Part shown: positions 25,549 to 34,202 of the stretch, in pieces
Position numbering within the stretch: position 1 is the first letter of the stretch
Layout: every line of letters starts with the position of its first letter
Source of the DNA: Planctomycetota bacterium
Lineage (GTDB): Bacteria > Planctomycetota > UBA8108 > UBA1146
Length of the DNA stretch: 54,623 nt
Direction of reading: 5' to 3'
NCBI GenBank assembly: GCA_014240375.1
Contig: JAAZXB010000020.1
Span: 1 to 54,623 of the forward strand
Translations under genes and position numbers: made by a program
Notes under the pieces: model-generated
The model's database searches: none
What the model was told of the DNA's origin: nothing
The model's input: the letters and a program-made list of their open reading frames with translations, nothing else

Positions 25549-28404
25549 TTGAATCCTGCAATTCTTGCATCAGTGCTTTCGATGGTGATCGGGGTTTCCT
25601 TTCAACCGGAAGGAACTCCCTCCATCCAGGACCTGCTTCCCGAGCCGATCATCCCCCTCGAGGATCGCACCGACTGGTTGATAGACCCTTCCCCCTATAT
25701 CGCCGGTGTCTTCCGTGGAGCACACGACAACGAGATCAGCCTCTCCAACGGATTGGTTCGACGTACCTTTCGCATCTCGCCGAACCTTGCAACCGTGGGA
25801 CTCGACAATCTCAGCAGTGGTGAATCGATACTGCGCTCGGTTCGCCCGGAGGGTCGGATCGTCCTAGATGATGTCCCGTGGGACATCGGAGGACTGGTCG
25901 GTCAGCCCAATCATGCTTTCCTCCGCAGAGAATGGGTCGATCAGATGACGGTCGATCCAGCGGCATTGAAGCTGGTCGATTGGGAGGTCGGACCCATCGA
26001 GGAACGGATGCCATGGAAACGAGTTCGCCATCACGCCCCCGCGGTCGAGTGGCCACCAAAGGGAGTCTCGATCCGCTTCGATTTCGAGACTCCGACGAGT
26101 AACAAGCTCTACCCCGTCGGATTGCTTCCCAGTGCGTTGGGACGAGAACAACTACTCGTCGATGAATTCGAGGTTGTAGATCCATCCTGGAAAATACACG
26201 TCTCCGCTGGAGACCCGGATGCGACCTTCAGTGATCAAGGAATCCCCGGAGCCATCCGTGTCAGTGCAAACCGAGTCGTCACTGCGGAGCGAGATCTCCC
26301 TGCCAACGTGAATTTGATCGAGTTGACCATCGATGTCGGAGATGACCGGAGCAAGAGCTGGGGACCGGGCATCGCTCTGATCTGGAAAGATCGAACGGTG
26401 AAGTTCTACCTTCGACCGGGGGAGGGGGTCTTCGGTGTGTGGAATGGGTCTGAAAGGCTTCATGGCGGTCGGCAAGCTTTCGATGTCGAGAAACCGCTGA
26501 CCCTTCGCATGCGCCTGGAGAAGTCTGCCATCCATCTGGAGACCAGTACCGATGGAAAGCAGTGGTCGAGGGGAGGAACCATCGACCTCCCGGATGATGT
26601 AGGAGCGCCTTCCCGCGTCCGCATAGGCAAGAGCAGTATCGATGGAGGCACAAAAGACTTCGCCGGTGAACCCGGCGATGTTTCAAGGATGCAAATCCTA
26701 CACTTCGCCGCCTTTGGTCGGTTTGATCCATCTTCGATCGATGAAAAGTCACTGGGGACCGGGCATCGATTGCGAGTTTCAGTGCATTACGAGCTTTATG
26801 ATGGAATCCCCTGCTTCTCCAAGTGGATCGAGTTCGAGAACAACTCCGCGAAACAGATCACGGTGAATCGGTTTACCAGTGAGATTCTTGCCGCGGTGGA
26901 ACACACTTCTCGGGTCGAAGAACGGGGAGTTCATTTTCCGACACCAAATATCCTCGTGGAGACCGACTATTCATTCCAGGGAATGGATCCCGAGACCGTC
27001 TCGAAGTTTTCTGTTCACTGGATGAAGGATCCCTTCTACAAGAGCCAGGTCAATTATCTGCGATCGACCCCATGCTTGCTCGAAGTTCGCCCCACAGTCG
27101 GCCCAGCTCAGGACATTGCCATCGGTGAACGATTCAGATCGTTCCGTACCTTCATCCTTCCTCAAGATGGCACCGATCGGGAGCGAAACGGACTTTCCCG
27201 GCGGCGTATGTATCGAATCATCGCACCGTGGACGACTGAAAATCCACTGATGATGCACGCCCGATATGCCGACTGGGATCGCATCAAACTCGCCATCGAT
27301 CAGTGTGCTGAGGTCGGATTCGAGATGGTGATCATGACATTCGGTAGCGGATTTCAGATCGAAAATGATAGCGATGCTTACCTGGAGAAGATGAAAGGCT
27401 ATGCGGACTATGCCCGCAGCAAGGGGATCGAGATCGGTGGCTATTCTCTCCTCTCCAGTCGCTCCATCGGCTCAGGTAATGACATCGTTTCGCCACCAGG
27501 AGTCACCCCGACACATGGCAACTGTCCGGCACTGGCAAGCGACTGGGGCCAGGAGTACTTCCGGAAGTTGTATCAGTTTTTCGAGAAGACAGGGATGCGC
27601 TTGCTCGAGCATGACGGCTCCTATCCGGGAGACATCGATATCACCCAACGACTACCGCTTCAGAAGGGTGAACTGGATTCACGCTGGGTTCAGTGGCAAA
27701 TCATCACCGATTTCTACAAGTGGTGCCGGGCCAACGGCGTCTACCTCAACGTACCCGACTACTACTACCTTGCCGGATCCAACAAGTGCGGCATGGGCTA
27801 CAGGGAGGTCAACTGGAGCCTCCCCAGAGATCAGCAGGTGATCCACACCCGTCAGAACATCTTCGATGGTACCTGGACCAAGAACGGATCGATGGGTTGG
27901 ATGTTTGTCCCCCTGACCCAGTATCACGGCGGCGGCGCGGCAGCGACGATTGAGCCGCTATCGCAGCATATCGATCACTATCAGAGAATCATGATGAGTA
28001 ACCTCGGCGCTGGCGTGCAAGCGTGCTATCGAGGACCACGATTGTTCGATACCCCTGAAACGCAATCGATGGTCAAGAAGAGTGTCGACTGGTTCAAGAA
28101 GCACCGCCAGGTACTCGAAGGCGATTTGATTCATCTCCAAAGGGCAGATGCCAGAGACCTCGACTACTGGTTGATGGTGAATCCAGCTGCCAAGGAGAAG
28201 GGACTCCTGATGCTGTTCAACCCACTCGATGAGCCGACAACAAAGAAACTTCGCATTCCACTTTATTACACCGGACTGGTCGAGAGTGCCCATCTACGCG
28301 TAGAGGATGGAATCCTGCAATCTATCGAACTAATGCGAGATCGATCCATCGACTTGGAAGTTACTGTGAAGGCGGGTGGATACAGTTGGATCACCTTCGA
28401 GTGA
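25549..28404 (+). CDS. Large glycoside-hydrolase-like protein (alpha-galactosidase type) with inserted LamG-like domain
   Basis: A 951-residue protein; TTG 25549 follows GGGGAGG at 8 bases. A signal peptide is likely (residues 1-20). An N-terminal beta-supersandwich-like region (about 45-210 and 390-560, with ISLSNGLVRRTFRISPN) is split by a concanavalin/LamG-like insert (about 214-389, with WGPGIALIWKD...KFYLRPGEG and STDGKQWSRGG). Residues about 565-860 resemble the TIM barrel of clan D glycosidases: PWTTENPLMM, VGFEMVIMTFGSG, RLLEHDGSYPGD (E687, D689), NVPDYYYLAG. The C-terminus looks like a beta domain. It may cleave alpha-linked sugars; which Asp acts as nucleophile is not certain. Confidence 0.65.
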   Translation: MNPAILASVLSMVIGVSFQPEGTPSIQDLLPEPIIPLEDRTDWLIDPSPYIAGVFRGAHDNEISLSNGLVRRTFRISPNLATVGLDNLSSGESILRSVRPEGRIVLDDVPWDIGGLVGQPNHAFLRREWVDQMTVDPAALKLVDWEVGPIEERMPWKRVRHHAPAVEWPPKGVSIRFDFETPTSNKLYPVGLLPSALGREQLLVDEFEVVDPSWKIHVSAGDPDATFSDQGIPGAIRVSANRVVTAERDLPANVNLIELTIDVGDDRSKSWGPGIALIWKDRTVKFYLRPGEGVFGVWNGSERLHGGRQAFDVEKPLTLRMRLEKSAIHLETSTDGKQWSRGGTIDLPDDVGAPSRVRIGKSSIDGGTKDFAGEPGDVSRMQILHFAAFGRFDPSSIDEKSLGTGHRLRVSVHYELYDGIPCFSKWIEFENNSAKQITVNRFTSEILAAVEHTSRVEERGVHFPTPNILVETDYSFQGMDPETVSKFSVHWMKDPFYKSQVNYLRSTPCLLEVRPTVGPAQDIAIGERFRSFRTFILPQDGTDRERNGLSRRRMYRIIAPWTTENPLMMHARYADWDRIKLAIDQCAEVGFEMVIMTFGSGFQIENDSDAYLEKMKGYADYARSKGIEIGGYSLLSSRSIGSGNDIVSPPGVTPTHGNCPALASDWGQEYFRKLYQFFEKTGMRLLEHDGSYPGDIDITQRLPLQKGELDSRWVQWQIITDFYKWCRANGVYLNVPDYYYLAGSNKCGMGYREVNWSLPRDQQVIHTRQNIFDGTWTKNGSMGWMFVPLTQYHGGGAAATIEPLSQHIDHYQRIMMSNLGAGVQACYRGPRLFDTPETQSMVKKSVDWFKKHRQVLEGDLIHLQRADARDLDYWLMVNPAAKEKGLLMLFNPLDEPTTKKLRIPLYYTGLVESAHLRVEDGILQSIELMRDRSIDLEVTVKAGGYSWITFE

Positions 28405-28483
28405 AGAAATTGCAGGACGTTTCAATGATCAAACTCGTCGGCTAGCATGAAGATCTTGGCTATCTTCTCTGGTGGGAGTTTTC

Positions 28484-30292
28484 ATGAAGTTCATCATCTC
28501 CATCTCGATGTTTTTCGCCTTTCACTGCTCCGGTCTCCTGGCGCAGGCACCTCAGTTCAATAACGAAACTGCCAGTGCAGGCCTCGCCGGAGTCGCCTTC
28601 ATTCCAGGGGTCTACAACCACCCCACCTATACCGGACCAGTGGTGTGCGGCGACTTCGATCGCGATGGGTGGCAGGATCTCTTCGTTCCCAGTGGGGGCG
28701 GCGCTGGAATCCCCGATCACCTCTTCATCAATGATGGAGACGGTACTTTCACCGATCGAGCCGAAGAATGGGGACTGACCGACGTTCACATGGGAAAAGG
28801 AGCGGCTGTCGGCGATTTCAACAACGATGGCTGGCTCGACATCTATGTCACCAGTGCTGGCAGTGGAATCACCGGATCCCCAGGAAATCACCGCCTGTAC
28901 AGAAACTCCGGCAATGAAACCTTTACCAATATTGCCGTCTCTGCAGGAGTCAATGCGACGTCCAGTATCGAGGATGGATTTGGCTGCTGTTTCGGTGATT
29001 ACGATCTCGATGGAGACCTGGATCTGTTCGTCGCCGGCTTTGCCAGCAACAACAGTGGAAATCGACTGTTCAGAAACAATGGCAACGAGACCTTTACAGA
29101 CATGACCGCCTCCATCGGGCTCTTCTCTGGAGTCTCAGGAGCTTCTGGATTCGCTCCCCGATTGCAAGATATGGATGGCGACCACTATCCGGAGTTACTG
29201 CTGGTTGCCGATTTCGGTACCAGTCATTACTTCCGCAATAATACCGATGGCACCTTCTCCGAGATCTCTTCCAGCGCCAACACTGCCCAGGAAGAGAACG
29301 GAATGGGTCAATCTGTTGGAGACTACAACAACGACGGCCTCATCGATTGGTATGTCACTTCCATCTATCGCCCCAACATCGGCTGGACCGGCAACAAGCT
29401 CTATATCAATCAGGGGAATCATTCCTACCAGGAAATCTCAGCAAGTGCTGATGTCGATGACGGAGGTTATGGGTGGGGTGCCATCTCCATCGATGTAGAC
29501 CATGACCGGTTTGTCGACATCATCGAGACCAATGGTGCTGGTGGGCAATTCGATAATGAGCAGTCCTATTTCTTCAGAAATCTCGGCAATAACACCTTTA
29601 ACGAGCAATCGATTGCGTCCGGTTTGATACACGACGGCTTTGGTCGTGGCATCTTGAATTTCGACAGCGATAACGATGGTGACCAAGATGTGGTGATCGC
29701 AGGAAACTATGAGGAACTTCGATACTTCAGAAATGACACCGCTGCAGGAAATCGACACTGGGTGAGAATCTTCCTCGACAACGATGGAAACTCCGATGTC
29801 GCTGCGGATGGAGTGGGAGCGAGGGTGCAGGTCATCACGGACAGCGGTTCCCTGTATCGCTGGATTGATGTGGGAGACAACTTCATCTCGCAGAGCGAGA
29901 TGTCGGCTCATTTTGGACTGGGATTGGATGATCTGATCAGTGAAATCCGGGTCATCTGGCCCGACGGCCTGGTTCAGAGTGGAAACAACTTTGCAGTGGA
30001 TCAGACCATCACATGGCACCGCGGCTCTGATTCGCTCATCCGGGGCGATGCCAACACTGATCTACAGATCGACATCTCCGATCCAGTATTGATTCTCGGG
30101 CATCTATTTGGAGGGGCAGTATTGCCCTGTCAGGAAGCCGCAGAAGTCAATGGTGACGGCTCTCTCGACATCTCGGATCCGGTTTACCTTCTCAGTTATG
30201 CCTTCGGCGGCGGCGCTCCCCCGCCCGCTCCATTCCCGACGTGCGGCGTGACGGTTTTCACTTTCCCCTGCGACGAACCCGGATGCCCCTGA
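28484..30292 (+). CDS. Secreted FG-GAP/VCBS-repeat protein with ASPIC/UnbV domain and dockerin-like C-terminus
   Basis: A 602-residue protein. ATG 28484 (MKFIISISMFF) follows GGGAG; a GTG four codons earlier is possible. A signal peptide (1-21) is followed by VCBS/FG-GAP repeats (about 40-420) of the form GDFNNDGWLDIYVTSAG and YDLDGDLDLFVAG, each with a calcium loop. Residues about 430-500 (GVGARVQVITDSG ... IRVIWPDGL) form an ASPIC/UnbV domain. Two EF-hand-like loops (GDANTDLQIDISD and VNGDGSLDISD) form the dockerin-like end, which closes with CDEPGCP. This architecture is frequent in planctomycetes and their relatives. Extracellular; ligand unknown. Confidence 0.85.
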   Translation: MKFIISISMFFAFHCSGLLAQAPQFNNETASAGLAGVAFIPGVYNHPTYTGPVVCGDFDRDGWQDLFVPSGGGAGIPDHLFINDGDGTFTDRAEEWGLTDVHMGKGAAVGDFNNDGWLDIYVTSAGSGITGSPGNHRLYRNSGNETFTNIAVSAGVNATSSIEDGFGCCFGDYDLDGDLDLFVAGFASNNSGNRLFRNNGNETFTDMTASIGLFSGVSGASGFAPRLQDMDGDHYPELLLVADFGTSHYFRNNTDGTFSEISSSANTAQEENGMGQSVGDYNNDGLIDWYVTSIYRPNIGWTGNKLYINQGNHSYQEISASADVDDGGYGWGAISIDVDHDRFVDIIETNGAGGQFDNEQSYFFRNLGNNTFNEQSIASGLIHDGFGRGILNFDSDNDGDQDVVIAGNYEELRYFRNDTAAGNRHWVRIFLDNDGNSDVAADGVGARVQVITDSGSLYRWIDVGDNFISQSEMSAHFGLGLDDLISEIRVIWPDGLVQSGNNFAVDQTITWHRGSDSLIRGDANTDLQIDISDPVLILGHLFGGAVLPCQEAAEVNGDGSLDISDPVYLLSYAFGGGAPPPAPFPTCGVTVFTFPCDEPGCP

Positions 30293-30311
30293 ACGGTCGG
30301 CTCCCCTGCGT

Positions 30312-31403
30312 TCACTCCAGTGATTCGACGGGGGTCGCGATGCCACAATTTTCGCAATTCGGCAGCAATGAATGGGTGATCTTCTGACACGAATCACATT
30401 CACCAAAGAGATCCGTACCACACGAGGGACAGCAATATGAGCTTTCTTCTTGATGCTTCGTTTCTGCAATGTTGGGGAGATGGGGTCCCTTTTTTCCCCA
30501 GAACACATCACGCATGATTCCTCTTCGGATCGGAAAATCACAGCGCGGGCAGCGACACTTTTCATACGATTCTCGATATCGACGGAGCAGCAGATCCTTG
30601 GGCGGAGTCGAGAGATTTCTCAGTGTGAATTTCAGGAACATTCCAACAATCAGGATGGCGACACCGATGGCGATGTACTTGAAGTAATCCCGAGGAAAAT
30701 GCTCGAAAGCAATCACCCCTACCTCCCAGAAGGTTGCGACAAGGAGTGCGAAGAATATTGGCCGATAGGGGCTTCTCCTGTGCCTCTTCACCAACCAGGC
30801 AGCAAGCAAGAACATCGGTAATGGAATCCCCAGCTTGTAGAACGCAAGCATGAGCCTATGCGAATCGTAAGCAGCACTAAATTTTACTCTGGCGGGGATA
30901 TTGTGGTTGCTGACCACCATACGTTGATTGCGGATGTCGTCGGTCAATTCGAAATCTCTCGAGTTGCTCTCTGTCACGGCGATGTTCGCTGCTTCAAGTT
31001 TTTCCTGTGAAGATAGAAAACGAGAACGTGCATCTGCCAGTGCAAGAACATCTTCCTCGGGGGGCTGGAGGCTCTGTTCGATACTCAGCCTGTGCAAAGC
31101 TGAGATCTCTTCCATCACCTGGCGAGCATTCTCCTTGCTCGCCTTGTAGTCCTGCTGAAGATTCCGGTTCCGTTGAAGCTCTCGACTATTTTCACGCTGT
31201 TGTGCAAGTAGATCGTCTAGTTGTTCCTGTGGCCCCTGGTCCAGAGCACCGATGAAACCCTGCTCATCGGGTCCTTCCAGATCACTCACATCGTATCGAA
31301 GAAAATCGAAGAACCAGATGAGCAATAACGCGAGTATCAGTGTCAGTGAAATCGATTGTAGTCGCTGCCAGAAGGTGCCCTTGGATTCGAGATTTTTCGC
31401 CAT
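30312..31403 (-). CDS. Membrane protein with coiled coil and C-terminal zinc ribbons
   Basis: A 363-residue protein. ATG 31403 (MAKNLESKG) follows GGAGAGGG; the frame from 31442 is an unsupported extension. Order: a membrane helix (about 17-35), a Gln/Glu-rich coiled coil (about 50-150), three hydrophobic segments (about 185-255), then a cytoplasmic tail with Cys pairs CRCPRC, CCPSC, CDSC and CENC (about 285-350), that is, zinc-ribbon modules of DZANK type. It lies 60 bases downstream of thiC in the same direction. No function recognised. Confidence 0.65.
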   Translation of the reverse strand: MAKNLESKGTFWQRLQSISLTLILALLLIWFFDFLRYDVSDLEGPDEQGFIGALDQGPQEQLDDLLAQQRENSRELQRNRNLQQDYKASKENARQVMEEISALHRLSIEQSLQPPEEDVLALADARSRFLSSQEKLEAANIAVTESNSRDFELTDDIRNQRMVVSNHNIPARVKFSAAYDSHRLMLAFYKLGIPLPMFLLAAWLVKRHRRSPYRPIFFALLVATFWEVGVIAFEHFPRDYFKYIAIGVAILIVGMFLKFTLRNLSTPPKDLLLRRYRESYEKCRCPRCDFPIRRGIMRDVFWGKKGPHLPNIAETKHQEESSYCCPSCGTDLFGECDSCQKITHSLLPNCENCGIATPVESLE

Positions 31404-31463
31404 GAAAACTATCCCTCTCCCGCTATGCCCATCTGTGTGCACACCACTATTAGGTCGTTCAAC

Positions 31464-33290
31464 TCAGTTCGATACTCCATCTGACAACTCAGGTTCTTGT
31501 CGCTGCAACTTCTTCGCCTCGTGATCATCCACCAGATCACTGTGGCACGTGGCTCTCGATTCCTCATTGACCATCGTCTTGCGTGTCTTGGAAGCAAGTT
31601 TGTGAATTTCGGAAGGTTCCAGTACGCCACGCTTTTCGAGGATCTCCTGCTGCTCTTCGGTCAGCGCAGCACTGCGAATCGATGCTCCCCTGTCGAAACC
31701 ATCGGCCTTGCCACTGGCAAACTGCTGGATCTCCTTCGAGATGCGAACGCTACACCAGTCGTGACCGCACATGGCACAGAAATCTGTGTCGACATCGAGA
31801 TCCTCATCATGGAGTGCCCGTGCGGTGTCGGGATCAAAGGAGAGATCGAAGTGCTTCTGCCAGTTGAGGGCGGCACGAGCCTTGGTCAACTCATCGTCTT
31901 GGTCGCGGCTACCAGGAATTCCCAGCGCCACATCTGCCGCGTGTGCGGCAATCTTGTAGGCGACGCAGCCCTGCTTCACATCGTCTTTCTTCGGCAGGCC
32001 CAGATGTTCCTTGGGAGTCACATAGCAGAGCATCGATGCTCCGTGGTATCCGGCTGCGGTCGCTCCGATACAGGAGGTGATGTGGTCGTAGCCGGGGAAG
32101 ATGTCGGTGACCAATGGGCCGAGCACATAAAAGGGGGCACCGTGACAGAGCCTTCGTTGTAACTTCATGTTGAACTCGATCTGGTCGAAGGGGACATGTC
32201 CCGGCCCCTCGACCATCACCTGCACGCCATGTGCCCAGGCGATCTCTGTCAACTGCGCGATCGTCTCCAGTTCTCCCAGTTGCGCCTCGTCGCTGGCGTC
32301 CGCCAGTCCCCCGGGTCGCAGACCATCTCCCAATGAGAAACTCACATCGTAGCGACGCATGATCTCGCAGATCTGATCGAAGCAGGTCACCATCGGATTG
32401 TCTTCGTCGTGCATGATCATCCACTTGGCCAGCAGCGAACCCCCTCGGCTGACGATCCCGATGAGGCGCTTCTCGATGTGTGGGATGTGCCAGGGTCGTA
32501 CACCGGCATGGATGGTGAAGTAATCGACCCCCTGAGCCGCCTGGTGCTCGAGACTCTCGAGGATGATCTGGTGATTGAGATCTTCGATCTTTCGTCCGAT
32601 GATCATCGAATAGATCGGAACCGTGCCGATCGGCACCGTGCTCTCCTCGATCAAGGCGAGACGACACGCGTCGATGTCTCCACCGGTCGAAAGGTCCATC
32701 GCCGTATCGGCGCCCCAGCGCTGGGACCACTTCAATTTCTCGACTTCTTCATCGGTGCCCGATGACACCGGTGAGGCACCCATGTTGGCATTGATCTTGG
32801 TGCTGCTGGCTCGGCCGATCGCCATCGGGTCGAGATTGTGCCTGAGGTGCTCACGGTTTGCCGGAATGATCATACGACCTGCGGCGATCTCATCTCGTAC
32901 CTGCTGAGATGAGAGGTGCGGCTCCCTCTCTGCCACCCTTTTCATCTCGGGAGTGACTATTGCCAGTCGCGCACTTTCCAGTTGCGTGACCGGTTCAAAA
33001 CCTGCAGGAGCCACGCAGCGGATGAACTCGCCGATCTCCTGATGATTGTGACCTCCACAGCCACCATCTGAATCAGCACCTTTTTCGATGGACCATCCAG
33101 CGGGCAGGAAATCCCAGGCGGTCCGTGTCGAGGGCTGCGGCATTCCCGGAGTATCGGGAGAGGAGAACGCCAGCGGGCCTCCAATATCCGGGGCATTGGC
33201 AAAGGAACCTGGATTGGTTCCCTCGGCGCCCGAGGACGGATTGCAAGCTCCCTTCAGCGGAAGCGACCAGGAGCGATTGTCATTATTCAA
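31464..33290 (-). CDS. thiC: Phosphomethylpyrimidine synthase ThiC
   Basis: A 608-residue radical-SAM enzyme that makes the pyrimidine half of thiamine from aminoimidazole ribotide. I place the start at TTG 33290, since GAAGG (33303-33299) lies 8 bases upstream; the ATG at 33335 lies inside the riboswitch and cannot be real. Diagnostic blocks: KINANMGASPVSSG, DTAMDLSTGGDID, TVPIGTVPIYS, FTIHAGV, SRGGSLLAKWMI, GLRPG, MVEGPGHVPFD, ITSCIGATAAG, and the C-terminal 4Fe-4S motif CAMCGHDWC. Expression is probably set by thiamine diphosphate. No other thi gene is in the window. Confidence 0.95.
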   Translation of the reverse strand: MNNDNRSWSLPLKGACNPSSGAEGTNPGSFANAPDIGGPLAFSSPDTPGMPQPSTRTAWDFLPAGWSIEKGADSDGGCGGHNHQEIGEFIRCVAPAGFEPVTQLESARLAIVTPEMKRVAEREPHLSSQQVRDEIAAGRMIIPANREHLRHNLDPMAIGRASSTKINANMGASPVSSGTDEEVEKLKWSQRWGADTAMDLSTGGDIDACRLALIEESTVPIGTVPIYSMIIGRKIEDLNHQIILESLEHQAAQGVDYFTIHAGVRPWHIPHIEKRLIGIVSRGGSLLAKWMIMHDEDNPMVTCFDQICEIMRRYDVSFSLGDGLRPGGLADASDEAQLGELETIAQLTEIAWAHGVQVMVEGPGHVPFDQIEFNMKLQRRLCHGAPFYVLGPLVTDIFPGYDHITSCIGATAAGYHGASMLCYVTPKEHLGLPKKDDVKQGCVAYKIAAHAADVALGIPGSRDQDDELTKARAALNWQKHFDLSFDPDTARALHDEDLDVDTDFCAMCGHDWCSVRISKEIQQFASGKADGFDRGASIRSAALTEEQQEILEKRGVLEPSEIHKLASKTRKTMVNEESRATCHSDLVDDHEAKKLQRQEPELSDGVSN

Positions 33291-33303
33291 GGAAACTGCC
33301 TTC

Positions 33304-33378
33304 CCTCCGCCGGCATGAACCGGATCAGGTTCCACGGGTCCATCTCAGCATCATCCCCTGATGCGCCCCGAGCAGAGG
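33304..33378 (-). promoter_or_regulatory. TPP (thiamine diphosphate) riboswitch upstream of thiC
   Basis: On the minus strand the aptamer core is clear: GGGGCGC, CTGAGATGGACCCG, then GAACCTGATCCGGTTCATGC and CGGCGGAGGGAAGG. P1 is CCTCTGC (33378-33372) paired with GCGGAGG (33310-33304), seven pairs. The 3' strand of P1 and the bases right after it hold the GGAGG/GAAGG ribosome site of thiC, so ligand binding would hide it and lower translation. The aptamer is short (75 bases) with compact P2/P3. Confidence 0.9.
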
Positions 33379-33526
33379 CGCAGTGTAGATCCTCCATCGA
33401 CCGCCATCGAGGCGGATGGGATCACTTCTTTTCGGCGAGTGGAGAACGCGATCCAGGGGCAGCGGCAGCGACCAGCCCCGATACAGGTCTCGCTCCGAGG
33501 GGATGTTGGGTAGTAAACTTGATTTC

Positions 33527-33555
33527 TTGTCCGAATACTGAAAATTGAGGATACT
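33527..33555 (+). promoter_or_regulatory. Candidate promoter for the 33597 gene
   Basis: TTGTCC (33527-33532), 17 bases, then GATACT (33550-33555), ending 41 bases before ATG 33597. A fair sigma-70 match; not tested. Confidence 0.3.
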
Positions 33556-33596
33556 GGTAGGAAGACTGGTGCTTTGCACCTGGATGAAAGGGCTTC

Positions 33597-34202
33597 ATGA
33601 AAACCTCTACAGTACTGCTACTGCTCCTCTCCTGTACATTACTCGCCACTGCGGGGGATAAATCGCTATTCCAGAACAACTCGCAACAGATCGAGTTCTA
33701 TCGCCAAACCAACGCCGAGATGGTCGAAGCGGCCCTGGACACGGTTCGCAGCCACTTCACCTCCTATTACGAGGGCGATATGGAGAAACTAAAATCAGCA
33801 TGGTCAAGGAATGGAATCGTCGAAGTCGCCCTCCCCGGCATCGCAGATAAGAATGGCCTCGCCGAGTTCAGCGTCCAGCGCACGAGCATCGATCTGTGGA
33901 CCCAGAAGATGCAAGATGAGATCGATTCCTCTGGCGTTCAGACCTGGTCAGAAAATCAATTCCATCCCGATCATCCTCTGTTCTTGACGGTGCTGAACTT
34001 CACCGAAAGCAGTGCCATGATCCTGGTTGAGGACCCCACGCAGTATCTGATGGGACCACAGAACTCAAATCTCAGGTTCATGAACAATAATTCAATCATC
34101 TTCAAGGTTGTCTTTGGTGCATCATTTCAGATGATTCTGTCGCCTCTCTCAAACAATCCAAAAATCCTGCAGATGATGATGACACCGATCAGCGGCTGCT
34201 GA
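33597..34202 (+). CDS. Small secreted protein of unknown function
   Basis: A 201-residue protein with a clear signal peptide (residues 1-19, MKTSTVLLLLLSCTLLATAG). The first half (AALDTVRSHFTSYYEGDMEKLKSAW) is like the start of NTF2/SnoaL-type domains, in which a helix pair precedes a curved sheet, but I cannot confirm the fold. No catalytic motif is seen. It ends with a lone Cys. It lies divergently from thiC and its stop directly abuts the stop of the sulfatase gene. Confidence 0.6.
   Translation: MKTSTVLLLLLSCTLLATAGDKSLFQNNSQQIEFYRQTNAEMVEAALDTVRSHFTSYYEGDMEKLKSAWSRNGIVEVALPGIADKNGLAEFSVQRTSIDLWTQKMQDEIDSSGVQTWSENQFHPDHPLFLTVLNFTESSAMILVEDPTQYLMGPQNSNLRFMNNNSIIFKVVFGASFQMILSPLSNNPKILQMMMTPISGC

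Noticed and set aside
31909-32730. 273-codon frame on the minus strand inside thiC
   Set aside because: It is a shifted frame of thiC; the thiC frame holds all conserved motifs.
33290-33335. ATG 33335 as start of thiC
   Set aside because: It lies within the TPP aptamer and the residues it adds are encoded by the riboswitch core.
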